A DNA stretch of 64,000 bases, taken from NCBI GenBank assembly GCA_030823955.1, contig JAVBYO010000010.1, forward strand, positions 29,831-93,830, read 5' to 3'. This stretch comes from Gallionellaceae bacterium. Lineage in GTDB: Bacteria; Pseudomonadota; Gammaproteobacteria; Burkholderiales; Gallionellaceae. The translations under genes were made by a program, and so were the position numbers. How positions within the stretch are numbered: position 1 is the stretch's first letter; each line of letters begins with the position of its first letter. The notes beneath the pieces are model-generated. The model was not told the origin of the DNA. It did not search any database and was given only the letters and a program-made list of their open reading frames with translations. This document shows, in pieces, positions 10,039 to 20,787 of the stretch.

Positions 10039-10067
10039 TCGGAAAAATTTTAAGAATCTGCTATAAT
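10039..10067 (+). promoter_or_regulatory. Internal promoter for rpoD
   Basis: A perfect TATAAT (10062-10067) preceded by TGC forms an extended -10. The -35 (TCGGAA, 10039-10044) is poor, as is usual for extended -10 promoters. It lies in the 162-base dnaG-rpoD gap and would allow rpoD expression independent of the operon. Confidence 0.6.
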
Positions 10068-10141
10068 CGTCGACCTTTTTGGCAGCGCGCGCACCATTTT
10101 GCTGCAAGTGTTTGAAAATTTAATTTGAGGATCCACCGATT

Positions 10142-12097
<1,956 letters not shown>

Positions 12098-12104
12098 CCG
12101 TTTC

Positions 12105-12181
12105 GGGCCGTTAGCTCAGTTGGTTAGAGCAGAGGACTCATAATCCTTTGGTCCGCGGTTCAAGTCCGCGACGGCCCACCA
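12105..12181 (+). tRNA. tRNA with CAU anticodon, probably tRNA-Ile2
   Basis: A 77-base cloverleaf with a perfect seven-bp acceptor (GGGCCGT/ACGGCCC), D arm, five-bp anticodon stem, loop CTCATAA with anticodon CAT, a T arm and an encoded ACCA end. A CAU tRNA can be elongator Met or the lysidine-modified Ile2. The acceptor has C4-G69 and C5-G68 pairs, which are determinants for the lysidine synthase TilS in Escherichia coli, so Ile2 is favoured. It is not an initiator, because position 1 pairs with 72. Confidence 0.9.
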
Positions 12182-12189
12182 AACAGGAC

Positions 12190-12220
12190 AAAAGGCTTGC
12201 AGAGATGCAGGCCTTTTTTA
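12190..12220 (+). terminator. Terminator after the rpoD-tRNA unit
   Basis: Twelve-bp stem (12190-12201 with 12206-12217, one G-T pair), GAGA tetraloop, and a T6 run. Confidence 0.9.
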
Positions 12221-12351
12221 TTTTTCCCCGCACTATTATATAGTTGCATCAAATGTGGCAATAACACTACATCTAGTGATGTGGAAGGTTATTTAATACT
12301 AGCGATTGTGTTATCCTGCTTCCGTCGTTCACTTTTCTGGAGGGCATAACC

Positions 12352-12489
12352 ATGAGCCATCAGTCCCGCAAAAGCATGAATATGGAATTAAGCGACAGCT
12401 TCGCGAACGATGCGGAGTTTCACCTGTCGCCCGGCTTGGCCGTAGTGATCCTTGTCGTGCTGGTATTGTTGCTGACAGTGGTGAAATAG
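12352..12489 (+). CDS. Small single-pass membrane protein, 45 residues
   Basis: ATG at 12352 is preceded by GGAGGG at 12339-12344 with seven-base spacing. The product has a polar N-terminal half (MSHQSRKSMNMELSDSF) and then one strongly hydrophobic helix (LAVVILVVLVLLLTVV) ending in Lys. A clean bidirectional terminator follows, and there is an upstream AT-rich region with small inverted repeats, so it looks like an autonomous expressed gene. I do not recognise a family. Similar tiny proteins often act as subunits or modulators of membrane complexes, but nothing here tells which. Confidence 0.65.
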   Translation: MSHQSRKSMNMELSDSFANDAEFHLSPGLAVVILVVLVLLLTVVK

Positions 12490-12519
12490 CCTCATCGCAC
12501 CACAGGCACTGACTGTCGT

Positions 12520-12556
12520 AAAAAAAAGAGAACCGTCTAACGGTTCTCTTTTTTAT
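12520..12556. terminator. Bidirectional terminator
   Basis: Nine-bp stem GAGAACCGT/ACGGTTCTC (12528-12536 with 12540-12548), loop CTA, flanked by A8 on the left and T6 on the right. Serves the small protein gene and the converging pseudouridine synthase gene. Confidence 0.9.
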
Positions 12557-12577
12557 TTCCCACTGTTGCAGGGCCGT

Positions 12578-13309
12578 CTAGAAACTTTCATCCGCGCGCA
12601 AGTAGCGCCATTGTCCGACAGGCAGATCGCCCAGTTTGACCTTGCCGATACGCACACGTTTCAGTCCGGTGACTTTCAGCCCGACCAGTTCGCACATGCG
12701 CCGGATCTGGCGTTTCTTTCCCTCACGCAAGACGAAACGTAACTGATCTTCATTTTGCCAGGTGACTTTGGCCGGTTTGAGTTTCTGTCCGTCCAGCGCA
12801 AGGCCGTGGTTGAGCATATTCAGGCCGTTGCCAACCAGCTTTCCGGTGACGCGCACGAGATATTCTTTGTCGATGAGCGAATCTTCACCAATGAGTTGCT
12901 TGGCGATACGTCCGTCCTGGGTGAGCACCAGCAAACCTTGCGAGTCAATATCCAAGCGCCCGGCCGGAGCCAAGCCGCGCAATTGTTGCGGCGTGAAGCG
13001 TAGCGCTGTGGTGTCGTTCGCCCAGCGGGAGTCGGCCTTGATGAGTACCACCGCGGGTTGATATCCGTCTTCCGCCTGCCCGGAGACATAGCTGATGGGC
13101 TTGTTCAGCAGGATGGTCACCTGCGTCTGTTGCTGGGTCTGCGCCGAGTTATTCAACGTGACTTTCTGGGACGGAAAGACCTTCGTGCCGAGTTCGCTGA
13201 CCGGCTCACCGTCGACCAACACCCAGCCTTTTTCGATATAACGGTCGGCTTCACGCCGCGAACAGATGCCCTGTTCGGACATCAGCTTGGAGAGTCTGAT
13301 TTTTTCCAT
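12578..13309 (-). CDS. 23S rRNA pseudouridine synthase, RluF-like
   Basis: A 243-residue RsuA/RluB/RluE/RluF-family enzyme that isomerises uridine in rRNA. An N-terminal S4 RNA-binding domain ([20 protein letters not shown]) precedes the catalytic domain. The catalytic aspartate lies in [14 protein letters not shown], and the C-terminal motif is [25 protein letters not shown] matches Escherichia coli RluF particularly well, but the C-terminal extension of that enzyme is absent. Target could be U2604 or a related position. Stands alone, with its own terminator. Confidence 0.85.
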   Translation of the reverse strand: MEKIRLSKLMSEQGICSRREADRYIEKGWVLVDGEPVSELGTKVFPSQKVTLNNSAQTQQQTQVTILLNKPISYVSGQAEDGYQPAVVLIKADSRWANDTTALRFTPQQLRGLAPAGRLDIDSQGLLVLTQDGRIAKQLIGEDSLIDKEYLVRVTGKLVGNGLNMLNHGLALDGQKLKPAKVTWQNEDQLRFVLREGKKRQIRRMCELVGLKVTGLKRVRIGKVKLGDLPVGQWRYLRADESF

Positions 13310-13337
13310 GATTTATTAATCCAATAACACTTTATGG

Positions 13338-13412
13338 AGCCACCGATGAGCGCGGATGAAACACGGGTTGCCTCATTCTGTTATCCGTGAAAGTCCGTGT
13401 TCATTCGTGGCT
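13338..13412. repeat. Intergenic repeat with inverted ends (CACGAATGAACACGG type)
   Basis: The ends are near-inverted copies: AGCCACCGATGA...ATGAAACACGG at the left and CCGTGTTCATTCGTGGCT (13395-13412) at the right. Repeats with this CACGGATGAACACGG-like wording are scattered in many bacterial genomes. Only this copy is present in the window. Confidence 0.5.
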
Positions 13413-13422
13413 AAGATTTTTT

Positions 13423-14049
13423 CTAACCCAATGCTGGGAATAATCCGCGCAGCCCGCCCGCGATGAATTCCACGGCGATCGCCGCAAGCAACAGTCCCAT
13501 CAGCCGCGAAAATACGCTGGTGCCGATACGCCCCAGCCGTTGCGATATCCACGGTGCGACGAGGAACGTGAGCCAGACGGTGAAACCGAGCAAGAGTATC
13601 TCCAGACTGAGTACCGCGTAATGCCCGATGCCTTGGCCTTTGTGCGCATCCAAGATCACCGCACTGATCGCACCCGGCCCCGCGAGCAGGGGTGTGGAGA
13701 GCGGCACGATGGCAATGGAAGAAGTTGAATCTCCGTCCGTCGAATCACCGGGGTCAGGCGCTGCTTTGTTGCCGAACAACATGGTGATAGACATCAGCAA
13801 TAACAGGATGCCGCCCGCGACACGGAACGAATGGATGCTGATGCCGAAGAATTCCAATACCCATTCGCCGATGAGCAAAGCAACCAGCAGGATACCAATC
13901 ACCGATAACGAGGCCAAACGCCCGACCCGCGCCCGTTTGAGCGGACTCAATCCGACCGTGAAAGCGATGATGATGGGAATGATGCCGATCGGATCGAGGA
14001 TGGCGAACAGGCTGAGGAATATCTTGGAGTATTCGGTGAAATCGAGCAT
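13423..14049 (-). CDS. MarC family integral membrane protein
   Basis: A 208-residue protein with about six membrane helices and the MarC/UPF0056 pattern: LSLFAILDPIGIIPI near the start, ARVGRLASLSV in the first loop, RVAGGILLLLMS, and the STPLLAGPGAISAVI signature before helix four. It ends with a glycine-rich helix (EFIAGGLRGLFPALG). The family is sometimes called NAAT transporter; despite its name, a role in antibiotic resistance has not held up, and the substrate is not known. The next gene upstream ends four bases before this start, so the two are co-transcribed. Confidence 0.9.
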   Translation of the reverse strand: MLDFTEYSKIFLSLFAILDPIGIIPIIIAFTVGLSPLKRARVGRLASLSVIGILLVALLIGEWVLEFFGISIHSFRVAGGILLLLMSITMLFGNKAAPDPGDSTDGDSTSSIAIVPLSTPLLAGPGAISAVILDAHKGQGIGHYAVLSLEILLLGFTVWLTFLVAPWISQRLGRIGTSVFSRLMGLLLAAIAVEFIAGGLRGLFPALG

Positions 14050-14052
14050 GGC

Positions 14053-14526
14053 TTATCCCGCGTGGTCGACCAGTTTTCCTGCTGCCATGCGCATCCTGCG
14101 GGACAGACTGACAGCGATGGCCCGCAATATCTGGGCTCCGACACGGGGCTGTTCCTCCAGCATCGTATCCATCGCCGCCTTGGAAAGCGTGAGCAACACG
14201 CAGTCACTCGCCGCCACACAGGTAGCGGAGCGTTGCTCGCCATCCAGCACCGCCATCTCGCCGATCACATGGCCGGGTCCTTCTGTTGCCATCATGACTC
14301 CGTGTTCGTCCTGATTGCTCTTGATCACCGAGACGCAGCCCTCGTGCACCACGCACATGAAGGTCCCGCCATCCCCCTCTTCGAATATCGTCTCACCCTC
14401 GCCGAACCGGTCACAGCCGAAATACCGCGCGACAGCGCGCATATCCGAGGATGGCAAATGATTGAACAGCTCACAATCCAGCAACATCATGCTGATCTCC
14501 CTGAGCAAGGCGGAATCTTGTTGCAT
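14053..14526 (-). CDS. Cyclic nucleotide-binding domain protein without DNA-binding domain
   Basis: A 157-residue single-domain protein. The cNMP fold is marked by GEGETIFEEGDGGTFMCVVHEG, then GPGHVIGEMAVLDGEQRSATCVA, the phosphate-binding cassette with GEMAxL and RSAT. The helix-turn-helix of Crp/Fnr regulators is missing; after the cassette only a helical tail (LSRRMRMAAGKLVDHAG) follows. It may sense cAMP or c-di-GMP, or have lost ligand binding, and act through a partner. It is co-transcribed with the MarC-like membrane protein, four bases downstream, which is the only hint of a partner. Confidence 0.85.
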   Translation of the reverse strand: MQQDSALLREISMMLLDCELFNHLPSSDMRAVARYFGCDRFGEGETIFEEGDGGTFMCVVHEGCVSVIKSNQDEHGVMMATEGPGHVIGEMAVLDGEQRSATCVAASDCVLLTLSKAAMDTMLEEQPRVGAQILRAIAVSLSRRMRMAAGKLVDHAG

Positions 14527-14600
14527 AGCGACACGGTAATGAACGAGAGGCGCGGAAGTTACACCGTATAATCCGCGTAATCAACCCTGAAGCAGACCCG

Positions 14601-16088
14601 GTGAACAGCTTGCGCATATTTCATTTCGTTCTTGCCGCGATCGGCGGCGTTTTCGCCGTGGCCGGTTTCGCGCCCTGGAACGTCTTTCCCCTACCGGTGG
14701 TCTCACTGGCACTGCTGTTCTTTCTGTGGAATCGAACCGATCGGCCACGGGTCTCGGCGGGATTGGGCTTCGCCTTCGGACTCGGATTGTTCGGTGCGGG
14801 AACAGGCTGGATATATATCGCGCTGCATGATTTCGGGCATATGCCAGCGGCGCTGGCCTTTCTGGCGACCACTCTATTCGTTGCCTTGCTTGCCGCATTC
14901 CCCGCGCTGGCCGGTTATCTGCAAGCAAAACTGCCTTTGCCAAGCTGGCAGCGGCTCACCTTATTATTTCCCGCACTCTGGGCCTGCGTCGAACTATTGC
15001 GCGGCTACCTATTCACCGGCTTTCCTTGGCTCTCCTTGGGCTATTCGCAGGTGCCGGACAGCCCGCTCGCCGGCTACGCTCCGATACTGGGGGTATACGG
15101 CGTGTCGTTGCTTCTCGCGCTAAGTGCGGGACTGCTGGCACTGTTGGCGCAACAGCGCTGGAACAGGCACGGCAGACGGGCCTTGATCCTCTTGTCCATA
15201 CTCTGGATAGGCGGAGCGGGTGCGGGCATAATCGAGTGGACATCTCCGACAGGTCTGCCGCTCAAAGTGACCCTCCTGCAAGGCAACATCACTCAGGACG
15301 AAAAATTCGAGGAAGAGAGGCTGATAGGCACCCTGGAGACTTATCGCCGCCTAGTGGAGGGCAGCGACGCACGTCTGATCGTCTTGCCGGAGACAGCCCT
15401 GCCTCTGCTACGCGATAGCCTCCCGGCAAGTTATCTCGATATTCTGAAGAGCCATGCACAGACACACGACGGCGATGTACTGCTTGGCGCATTCGAGGAA
15501 CAAGATGGACGGTATTACAACAGCATGTTCTCGCTGGGCACCTCGCCAAGCCAGAACTATCGCAAGAACCATCTCGTTCCGTTCGGCGAATTCATCCCGT
15601 TGCGTAGCGTGTTTGGCTGGCTCATCAACGATGTGCTGAACATCCCGATGTCCGATCTTTCCAGCGGCGGCGAGCATCAACCCCTGTTACATCTGGCCGG
15701 ACATCATATCGCGATGAACATCTGTTACGAGGATGTGTTCGGTGAAGAGATCATTCGCGCCCTGCCGCAGGCGACCCTGCTGCTGAACACCAGCAACGAC
15801 GCATGGTATGGCGATTCCTCGGCAGCGATGCAGCATAACCAGATCTCGCAGATGCGTGCACTCGAAACGGGGCGCATGATGCTGCGCGCCACCAATACCG
15901 GAGTGACCTCGGTGATCGGCCACAACGGGCGCATACTACAGATGCTACCGCAACACCAGGAAGCCGCGCTCACCGCGCAAGTACAGGGCTACAGCGGTGC
16001 GACACCTTATGTCGTCTGGGGCAACATGGCAGTGGTCGTATTGTTGCTGGCCATGTTTGCGGCAGTATGGAGGTGGCGGATCCGATGA
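14601..16088 (+). CDS. lnt: Apolipoprotein N-acyltransferase
   Basis: A 495-residue inner-membrane enzyme that adds the third acyl chain to outer-membrane lipoproteins. Several N-terminal helices, including the [11 protein letters not shown] segment typical of Lnt, precede a periplasmic nitrilase domain. The catalytic Glu is in LPETALPL, the Lys in [12 protein letters not shown], and the Cys in [11 protein letters not shown]. The start is GTG at 14601 without a strong ribosome site. In many relatives lnt follows ybeY-corC; here those genes are 20 kb away. It overlaps the following GIY-YIG gene by four bases. Confidence 0.95.
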   Translation: MNSLRIFHFVLAAIGGVFAVAGFAPWNVFPLPVVSLALLFFLWNRTDRPRVSAGLGFAFGLGLFGAGTGWIYIALHDFGHMPAALAFLATTLFVALLAAFPALAGYLQAKLPLPSWQRLTLLFPALWACVELLRGYLFTGFPWLSLGYSQVPDSPLAGYAPILGVYGVSLLLALSAGLLALLAQQRWNRHGRRALILLSILWIGGAGAGIIEWTSPTGLPLKVTLLQGNITQDEKFEEERLIGTLETYRRLVEGSDARLIVLPETALPLLRDSLPASYLDILKSHAQTHDGDVLLGAFEEQDGRYYNSMFSLGTSPSQNYRKNHLVPFGEFIPLRSVFGWLINDVLNIPMSDLSSGGEHQPLLHLAGHHIAMNICYEDVFGEEIIRALPQATLLLNTSNDAWYGDSSAAMQHNQISQMRALETGRMMLRATNTGVTSVIGHNGRILQMLPQHQEAALTAQVQGYSGATPYVVWGNMAVVVLLLAMFAAVWRWRIR

Positions 16089-16342
16089 ACTGGTACTGCT
16101 ACCTGTTGCGCTGTGCCGATGACACCCTGTATTGCGGCATCAGCAATGATCTGGAGAAACGCCTCATCACCCACAATGCCGGCGAAGGTGCAAAATACAC
16201 GCGCGGACGCACTCCGGTGACCCTGCTCTATCACGAATGTTGTGCAGACAAGTCCGCCGCCCTTAAACGCGAACTACAGATCAAACGGTTATCGCGCATA
16301 CAGAAATTGGCCTTATGCGATAACCTGTTAGCTGATGATTGA
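16085..16342 (+). CDS. GIY-YIG domain protein, UPF0213 (YhbQ-like)
   Basis: An 85-residue single-domain protein with [20 protein letters not shown] (the GIY-YIG core as CYLL...YCG), then the [19 protein letters not shown] segment and the helical [13 protein letters not shown]. The family is related to SLX1-type nucleases; the Escherichia coli relative has weak DNA-processing activity reported, but its role is unclear. I took the ATG at 16085, which overlaps the lnt stop codon (ATGA) and has a GGAGG-rich stretch 13 bases before it. Confidence 0.88.
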   Translation: MNWYCYLLRCADDTLYCGISNDLEKRLITHNAGEGAKYTRGRTPVTLLYHECCADKSAALKRELQIKRLSRIQKLALCDNLLADD

Positions 16343-16462
16343 ATTTCTTGCCGCACCCCCATCCCCATAGCGGCGGAATGGGTATTGGATTTAATCGGAT
16401 TGGCGGGTTGTCTGCCATGTTGTTTTAGGCTTTAATGCGCGCCGTGAATTGGGAGATCGAAC

Positions 16463-17047
16463 ATGAAATTTCTGGAAAGTCTTTTTGAGAGCAGTCTTTG
16501 GAACAGCCGCTTTGTCATTCTGACTGCGGTGATCGGCAGCCTGTTTGCCGGCTTTGCGATCTTTTACATGGCCACCATCGATGTCTGGAATCTGGTGCTG
16601 CATGTCCTGCATTACGGCGATGCCGATCTGACTGCAGAAGCCCGCAAGGTCCTGCATGACAGCACCGTGACCCACATCGTCGAAGTGGTCGATGGTTACC
16701 TGCTGGCGACAGTGATGCTGATCTTCTCCCTCGGCCTGTATGAGTTGTTCATTAGCGACATCGACCAGGCGCATGGCAGCAAAGCCGCCAGCAAGATATT
16801 GGTCGTCAACAGTCTGGACGACCTGAAGGCCAAACTGGCCAAGGTGATTTTGATGATCCTGATCGTGACCCTGTTTGAAGAGGCGTTGTCGATCAAGATC
16901 GAAAATCCGCTGGACTTGTTGTATCTGGGTGCAAGTATCGCACTGATCGCCGCCGCCCTTTATCTGTCACATATGGCCGAAGCTGTCGGCCACGGCGGCC
17001 ATGCAGATGAAGGCGATAAGAACGAAGACGAAAAGGCGGCACATTGA
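16463..17047 (+). CDS. UPF0114 (YqhA-like) membrane protein
   Basis: A 194-residue membrane protein with four hydrophobic helices and the YqhA-family order: FLESLFESSLWNSRF at the N-terminus, a helix with FAGFAIFYM, the VDGYLLATVMLIFSLGLYELFIS segment, and KLAKVILMILIVTLFEEAL. A His- and acid-rich tail (GHGGHADEGDKNEDEKAAH) follows the last helix and could bind metal. The function of the family is unknown. GGGAGATCGAAC precedes the ATG. It shares a TGATG junction with the thioredoxin-like gene, so translation is coupled. Confidence 0.85.
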   Translation: MKFLESLFESSLWNSRFVILTAVIGSLFAGFAIFYMATIDVWNLVLHVLHYGDADLTAEARKVLHDSTVTHIVEVVDGYLLATVMLIFSLGLYELFISDIDQAHGSKAASKILVVNSLDDLKAKLAKVILMILIVTLFEEALSIKIENPLDLLYLGASIALIAAALYLSHMAEAVGHGGHADEGDKNEDEKAAH

Positions 17048-17535
17048 TGAACGTATCTCGTGCCATTGCTCTGTTTTTGCTGTCGATGATGGCCGTCACG
17101 GCCTCGGCAAAAGAGTTCAGCTTCAAGGACACACAGGGAAACCTTATCCGCCAGGCCGACTATCGCGGCAAATGGATACTGGTGAATTTCTGGGCCACCT
17201 GGTGCCCGCCCTGCGAACAGGAGACACCTGATCTGGTCGCCCTGCATAATGCCCATAAGAATTCAGATCTGGTCGTGATCGGCATCGCGCTGGACTCGAA
17301 ACGCTCCGCCGTCGCCGCATTTGCGGCCAAACATGCGATCTCCTATCCGCTGGTGATCGGCAGCTACACCATGGCCGAATATGAGGTCGGGCCGGTACAG
17401 GCGTTGCCGACCTCGTACCTGTACGATCCGACAGGGAAGCTGGTGAGTTTTCAGGAGGGAATGGTGACGCGGGCGGAGATCGAGACCTATCTCTTGCTCA
17501 AGAACAAGCACAGTACCCCGGCGGGAACACAATAG
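17047..17535 (+). CDS. Periplasmic TlpA/ResA-like thioredoxin
   Basis: A 162-residue exported thiol oxidoreductase. The signal peptide is MNVSRAIALFLLSMMAVTASA. The thioredoxin fold carries NFWATWCPPCEQE with the CPPC active site and the cis-proline segment QALPTSYLYDP. TlpA-like proteins reduce disulfides in periplasmic partners, often apocytochromes or CuA centres of oxidase. No cytochrome maturation genes are adjacent, so the partner is unknown. Its stop lies two bases from the stop of the converging transglycosylase gene, leaving no room for a terminator. Confidence 0.88.
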   Translation: MNVSRAIALFLLSMMAVTASAKEFSFKDTQGNLIRQADYRGKWILVNFWATWCPPCEQETPDLVALHNAHKNSDLVVIGIALDSKRSAVAAFAAKHAISYPLVIGSYTMAEYEVGPVQALPTSYLYDPTGKLVSFQEGMVTRAEIETYLLLKNKHSTPAGTQ

Positions 17536-17536
17536 A

Positions 17537-18244
17537 TCAGCCGGCCCGCCCGGTTTGCGCATCCGCGGTACGTTGCTGCGGATTCGTCCAGTGTTTATGC
17601 CAGGCTGCCTTCACCATATTGGGGTAGGTCGGCTTTCCCAGACTGCCGTTGTAACGCCCCAGCGCCCGATACAGACTGCCTTTCTCGATATCCAGGTAAT
17701 GCCGCAGGATAGTGCAGCCATAGCGTAGATTCGTGCGCAGGTGGAACAGATCGTGGTCTTTCGTGCCTATGGTCTTTGTCCAGAACGGCATCACCTGCAT
17801 ATAGCCGCGCGCGCCGACATTCGACACGGCATATTTCCTGAAGCCGCTCTCCACCTCGATCAAACCCAGCACCATGTGCGGATCCAGTCCGGCACGGGTC
17901 GCCTCGTAATGCACCGTACTGAGGAAGTCTTCACGATACTCTTTGTCCGGCATACGTTTGGCCAGACGCTGCGACATCTCGCCCAGCCAGGCCTCACCTT
18001 CCTGATGCGAGGCGAATACCGGACGAGCAACGGCCTGATCGGACACGGCGCGCTGCAACACCGCCTGCACACTGGCGGAAAGACGTTCTTCCGCCTGTGC
18101 TCCGGCATAGGTCAAGGAGGGAAGACACAGGCAGACGGCAAGGATTAAGAAATTAGGATTGAGGATTGAGGCAAAAGCAAAGCCGCCGGACTTCTGAGCG
18201 CCGATGTCAAATCCTGATTCCTCGATCCCACATCCTGTTTTCAT
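17537..18244 (-). CDS. Lytic transglycosylase, SLT domain
   Basis: A 235-residue protein with a C-terminal SLT domain (about 105-215) like Slt70 and MltC. The catalytic glutamate is in [18 protein letters not shown] and the LGRYNGS segment complete the active-site motifs. It would cleave peptidoglycan to 1,6-anhydro products in the periplasm. The ATG overlaps the proS stop (ATGA). The first 30 residues are unusual: they are encoded by an intergenic-type repeat (18153-18228) and precede the hydrophobic export segment [16 protein letters not shown]. The original start may have been lost to that insertion, yet no other start codon fits. Confidence 0.85.
   Translation of the reverse strand: MKTGCGIEESGFDIGAQKSGGFAFASILNPNFLILAVCLCLPSLTYAGAQAEERLSASVQAVLQRAVSDQAVARPVFASHQEGEAWLGEMSQRLAKRMPDKEYREDFLSTVHYEATRAGLDPHMVLGLIEVESGFRKYAVSNVGARGYMQVMPFWTKTIGTKDHDLFHLRTNLRYGCTILRHYLDIEKGSLYRALGRYNGSLGKPTYPNMVKAAWHKHWTNPQQRTADAQTGRAG
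18153..18228. repeat. Repeat with imperfect inverted arms inside the transglycosylase 5' end
   Basis: Left arm TTAGGATTGAGGATTGAGG (18153-18171), right arm AAATCCTGATTCCTCGATCC (18209-18228). The arms are imperfect reverse complements. A related element with TTAGGATTGAGGA and AATCCT arms lies at 46453-46505 between nif genes. Confidence 0.55.
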
Positions 18245-19941
18245 AGTTTGGATTGTACGAGCTTCACCACATCTGACAAGGGGATGACTTGCGCTGCCGG
18301 ATCGCGGCGCCCCTGATATTCCACATTGCCTTCCTTCAGCCCGCGATCTCCAATCACGATACGATGCGCAACACCGATCAACTCCAGATCGGCGAACATC
18401 ACACCGGGACGTTCGTCGCGGTCATCCAGCAACACTTCGATACCCGCAGCGGCAAGTTCGGCATAGAGCTGTTCCGCCGCATTACGCACGGCTTCACTCT
18501 TCTTGAAACCGATAGGCGCGATAGCAACCTGGAACGGAGCCATGCCGGCAGGCAAAGTGATGCCGCGCTCGTCGAAGTTCTGCTCGATAGCGGCGGCCAC
18601 GATGCGCGATACGCCGATGCCGTAACACCCCATCTCCATCACCTGTGCTTTGCCGTTCTCATCCAGATAAGTGGCATTCAGCGCTTCAGAGTATTTAGTG
18701 CGCAACTGGAAGATATGCCCGACTTCGATGCCGCGACACAATTCCAATATGCCTTTACCGTCGGGCGAGGCATCACCGGTTACCACGTTGCGCAAGTCGT
18801 GCACGTTAGCTTCATCCAACTGCACGTCACGTCCAAAGTTGACGCCGCTGAGATGGAAGCCATCGTCATTTGCACCGCAGATAAAGTCACTCATCGCCGC
18901 CGCGGTACGGTCGGCAAGTACGCGCACCTTGGCGTTCACCGGGCCGATGTAGCCGGTGCGACAATTCATGTTGCGATGCACCTCGTCTTCGCTGGCAAAG
19001 CGAAACTCTCCCAGTACTTTGCTGGCCTTGATCTCATTGAGCTGATGGTCGCCGCGCAACAGTAACAGCACGAATTCGCCTTCATGGTTCACCACGGCGA
19101 TGGCTTTCAACACGTTCTGAGCCCCTGTACTGAAGAACGCCGCGACTTCCTCGATGGTCTTCTGTCCGGGTGTGATGACCTTCTGCATTTCATGTGTCGC
19201 AGGCGCTCGTGTCTTGGCGGGCGCGACCGCTTCGGCCAGCTCCACGTTGGCCGCGTAATCCGACTCCGGGCAGAACGCCAGCGCGTCTTCACCGGAGTCA
19301 GCCAGCACGTGGAACTCATGTGAGCCGCTGCCGCCGATGGCGCCGGTGTCGGCGGCCACGGCACGGAACTGCAAACCCAAACGGGTAAAGATGCGCGCGT
19401 AGGTCTCGTACATCACGCGGTAAGTCTGCTCCAGACTCTCGAAGCTGCTATGGAAGGAGTAGGCATCCTTCATCACGAACTCGCGTGCGCGCATCACACC
19501 GAAACGCGGACGCACTTCGTCGCGGAACTTGGTCTGGATCTGGTAGAAGTTCAGCGGCAACTGGCGGTAACTCTTCACCTCGCGCCGTGCGATATCGGTA
19601 ATGACTTCCTCATGGGTAGGGCCGAAGCAGAACTGGTTGTCATGTCTGTCCTTGATCTTCAACATCTGCGGACCGAAAACTTCCCAGCGCCCCGTCTCCT
19701 GCCACAGTTCGGCGGGTTGCACGGCGGGCATCAGCAGTTCGATACCGCCGCTCCTGTCCATCTCCTCGCGCACCACACTCTCGACTTTGCGCAACACACG
19801 CAAACCCAGTGGCATCCAGGTATACAGGCCGCTGGCCAGCTTGCGGATGTAACCCGCGCGCAACATCAGACGATGACTGGGCAGCTCCGCTTCGGAAGGG
19901 GCTTCTTTGAGGGTGGAGATGAAAAATCTTGAGACGCGCAT
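18241..19941 (-). CDS. proS: Prolyl-tRNA synthetase
   Basis: A 566-residue class II synthetase of the bacterial type. Motif 1 is around [18 protein letters not shown]. Motif 2 is [17 protein letters not shown], and motif 3 the [15 protein letters not shown] segment. The insertion domain that edits alanyl-tRNA(Pro) lies between motifs 2 and 3, with [12 protein letters not shown] and [13 protein letters not shown]. The anticodon-binding domain forms the C-terminus ([21 protein letters not shown]). It is the first gene of a two-gene unit with the lytic transglycosylase. A MITE-like element begins 16 bases upstream of its putative -10. Confidence 0.98.
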   Translation of the reverse strand: MRVSRFFISTLKEAPSEAELPSHRLMLRAGYIRKLASGLYTWMPLGLRVLRKVESVVREEMDRSGGIELLMPAVQPAELWQETGRWEVFGPQMLKIKDRHDNQFCFGPTHEEVITDIARREVKSYRQLPLNFYQIQTKFRDEVRPRFGVMRAREFVMKDAYSFHSSFESLEQTYRVMYETYARIFTRLGLQFRAVAADTGAIGGSGSHEFHVLADSGEDALAFCPESDYAANVELAEAVAPAKTRAPATHEMQKVITPGQKTIEEVAAFFSTGAQNVLKAIAVVNHEGEFVLLLLRGDHQLNEIKASKVLGEFRFASEDEVHRNMNCRTGYIGPVNAKVRVLADRTAAAMSDFICGANDDGFHLSGVNFGRDVQLDEANVHDLRNVVTGDASPDGKGILELCRGIEVGHIFQLRTKYSEALNATYLDENGKAQVMEMGCYGIGVSRIVAAAIEQNFDERGITLPAGMAPFQVAIAPIGFKKSEAVRNAAEQLYAELAAAGIEVLLDDRDERPGVMFADLELIGVAHRIVIGDRGLKEGNVEYQGRRDPAAQVIPLSDVVKLVQSKL

Positions 19942-19977
19942 GACGATTTCCGTAAAGTTGGGTGTTAACGAGCGCGC

Positions 19978-19983
19978 ATTCTA
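19978..19983 (-). promoter_or_regulatory. Putative proS -10 element
   Basis: On the minus strand TAGAAT followed by GCGCGC. The -35 position at normal spacing would fall inside the terminal repeat of the neighbouring element (19999-20125). Confidence 0.4.
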
Positions 19984-19998
19984 CCGTAACTGACTTAT

Positions 19999-20125
19999 AA
20001 CCTAGAAACCGCAGTTGACCGCTCCATTGAGGCCGCAAGCAAATAAACAGAAAAGGATCTCGTTTTTATCCACGCACACCCCTGGGGTGAGTCGCTACGC
20101 AACGTTCAACTACGGTTTCTAGGTT
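19999..20125. mobile_element. MITE-like element with 20-bp terminal inverted repeats
   Basis: The left end AACCTAGAAACCGCAGTTGA (19999-20018) and the right end TCAACTACGGTTTCTAGGTT (20106-20125) are inverted copies with one mismatch. The 127-base element holds no reading frame and sits between the divergent proS and rppH genes. This is the structure of a non-autonomous miniature transposable element. No clear target-site duplication is seen. Confidence 0.65.
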
Positions 20126-20195
20126 TAATTCTTTCCTGTGCGCACGAAATATGGAACAATCCGTCCCATCGATAAACAATTGAGTGGGGCGAATT

Positions 20196-20738
20196 ATGAT
20201 AGACCGTGATGGTTATCGCCCGAACGTCGGCATCATTCTGACTAACGCAAAGAATCAGGTATTTTGGGGCAAACGTATCCGCCAGGATGCGTGGCAGTTT
20301 CCGCAGGGCGGAATACAACACGGTGAGACCCCCGAACAGGCCATGTATCGGGAACTGCATGAGGAAGTCGGCTTGCATGCCGACCATGTTGAGATCCTTG
20401 GCCGCACCCGCGACTGGATGCGTTACGAAGTGCCGCAGAGTTGGGTGCGCCGCGATTCGCGCGGCAATTACAAGGGACAGAAACAGATCTGGTTCCTGTT
20501 GCGACTGATTGGGCGCGATTGTGATGTGTCGCTGCGTGCTTCAGGTCATCCCGAGTTCGATGCCTGGCGCTGGAACGACTACTGGATAGAGATGGACAGC
20601 GTGATCGACTTCAAACGCGAGGTATACACCATGGCGTTGAATGAACTGGTTCGTTTCCTGCCCGCGATCAAGAACATTTCCAGCCGGGGAAACAAACCCA
20701 AACATCATGGTGGGAATATGCAATCGCTTGGCGGTTGA
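20196..20738 (+). CDS. rppH: RNA pyrophosphohydrolase
   Basis: A 180-residue Nudix hydrolase that removes pyrophosphate from mRNA 5' ends and triggers RNase E decay. The start at 20196 gives [14 protein letters not shown], the normal RppH beginning. The Nudix box is [27 protein letters not shown], with REXXEE intact at about residues 39-60. [12 protein letters not shown] and the [11 protein letters not shown] segment are also RppH-typical. The C-terminus after FLPAI is a short, variable, basic tail. Confidence 0.95.
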   Translation: MIDRDGYRPNVGIILTNAKNQVFWGKRIRQDAWQFPQGGIQHGETPEQAMYRELHEEVGLHADHVEILGRTRDWMRYEVPQSWVRRDSRGNYKGQKQIWFLLRLIGRDCDVSLRASGHPEFDAWRWNDYWIEMDSVIDFKREVYTMALNELVRFLPAIKNISSRGNKPKHHGGNMQSLGG

Positions 20739-20787
20739 TACCCACATATTCATTTCCCGCCCCGATACTCTATTGAAAGAACCCGAC

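Noticed and set aside
12306..12512. 68-codon plus-strand frame over the small membrane protein gene
   Set aside because: It is in a different frame, lacks a ribosome site and has no hydrophobic or family pattern, unlike the 45-residue frame with GGAGGG.
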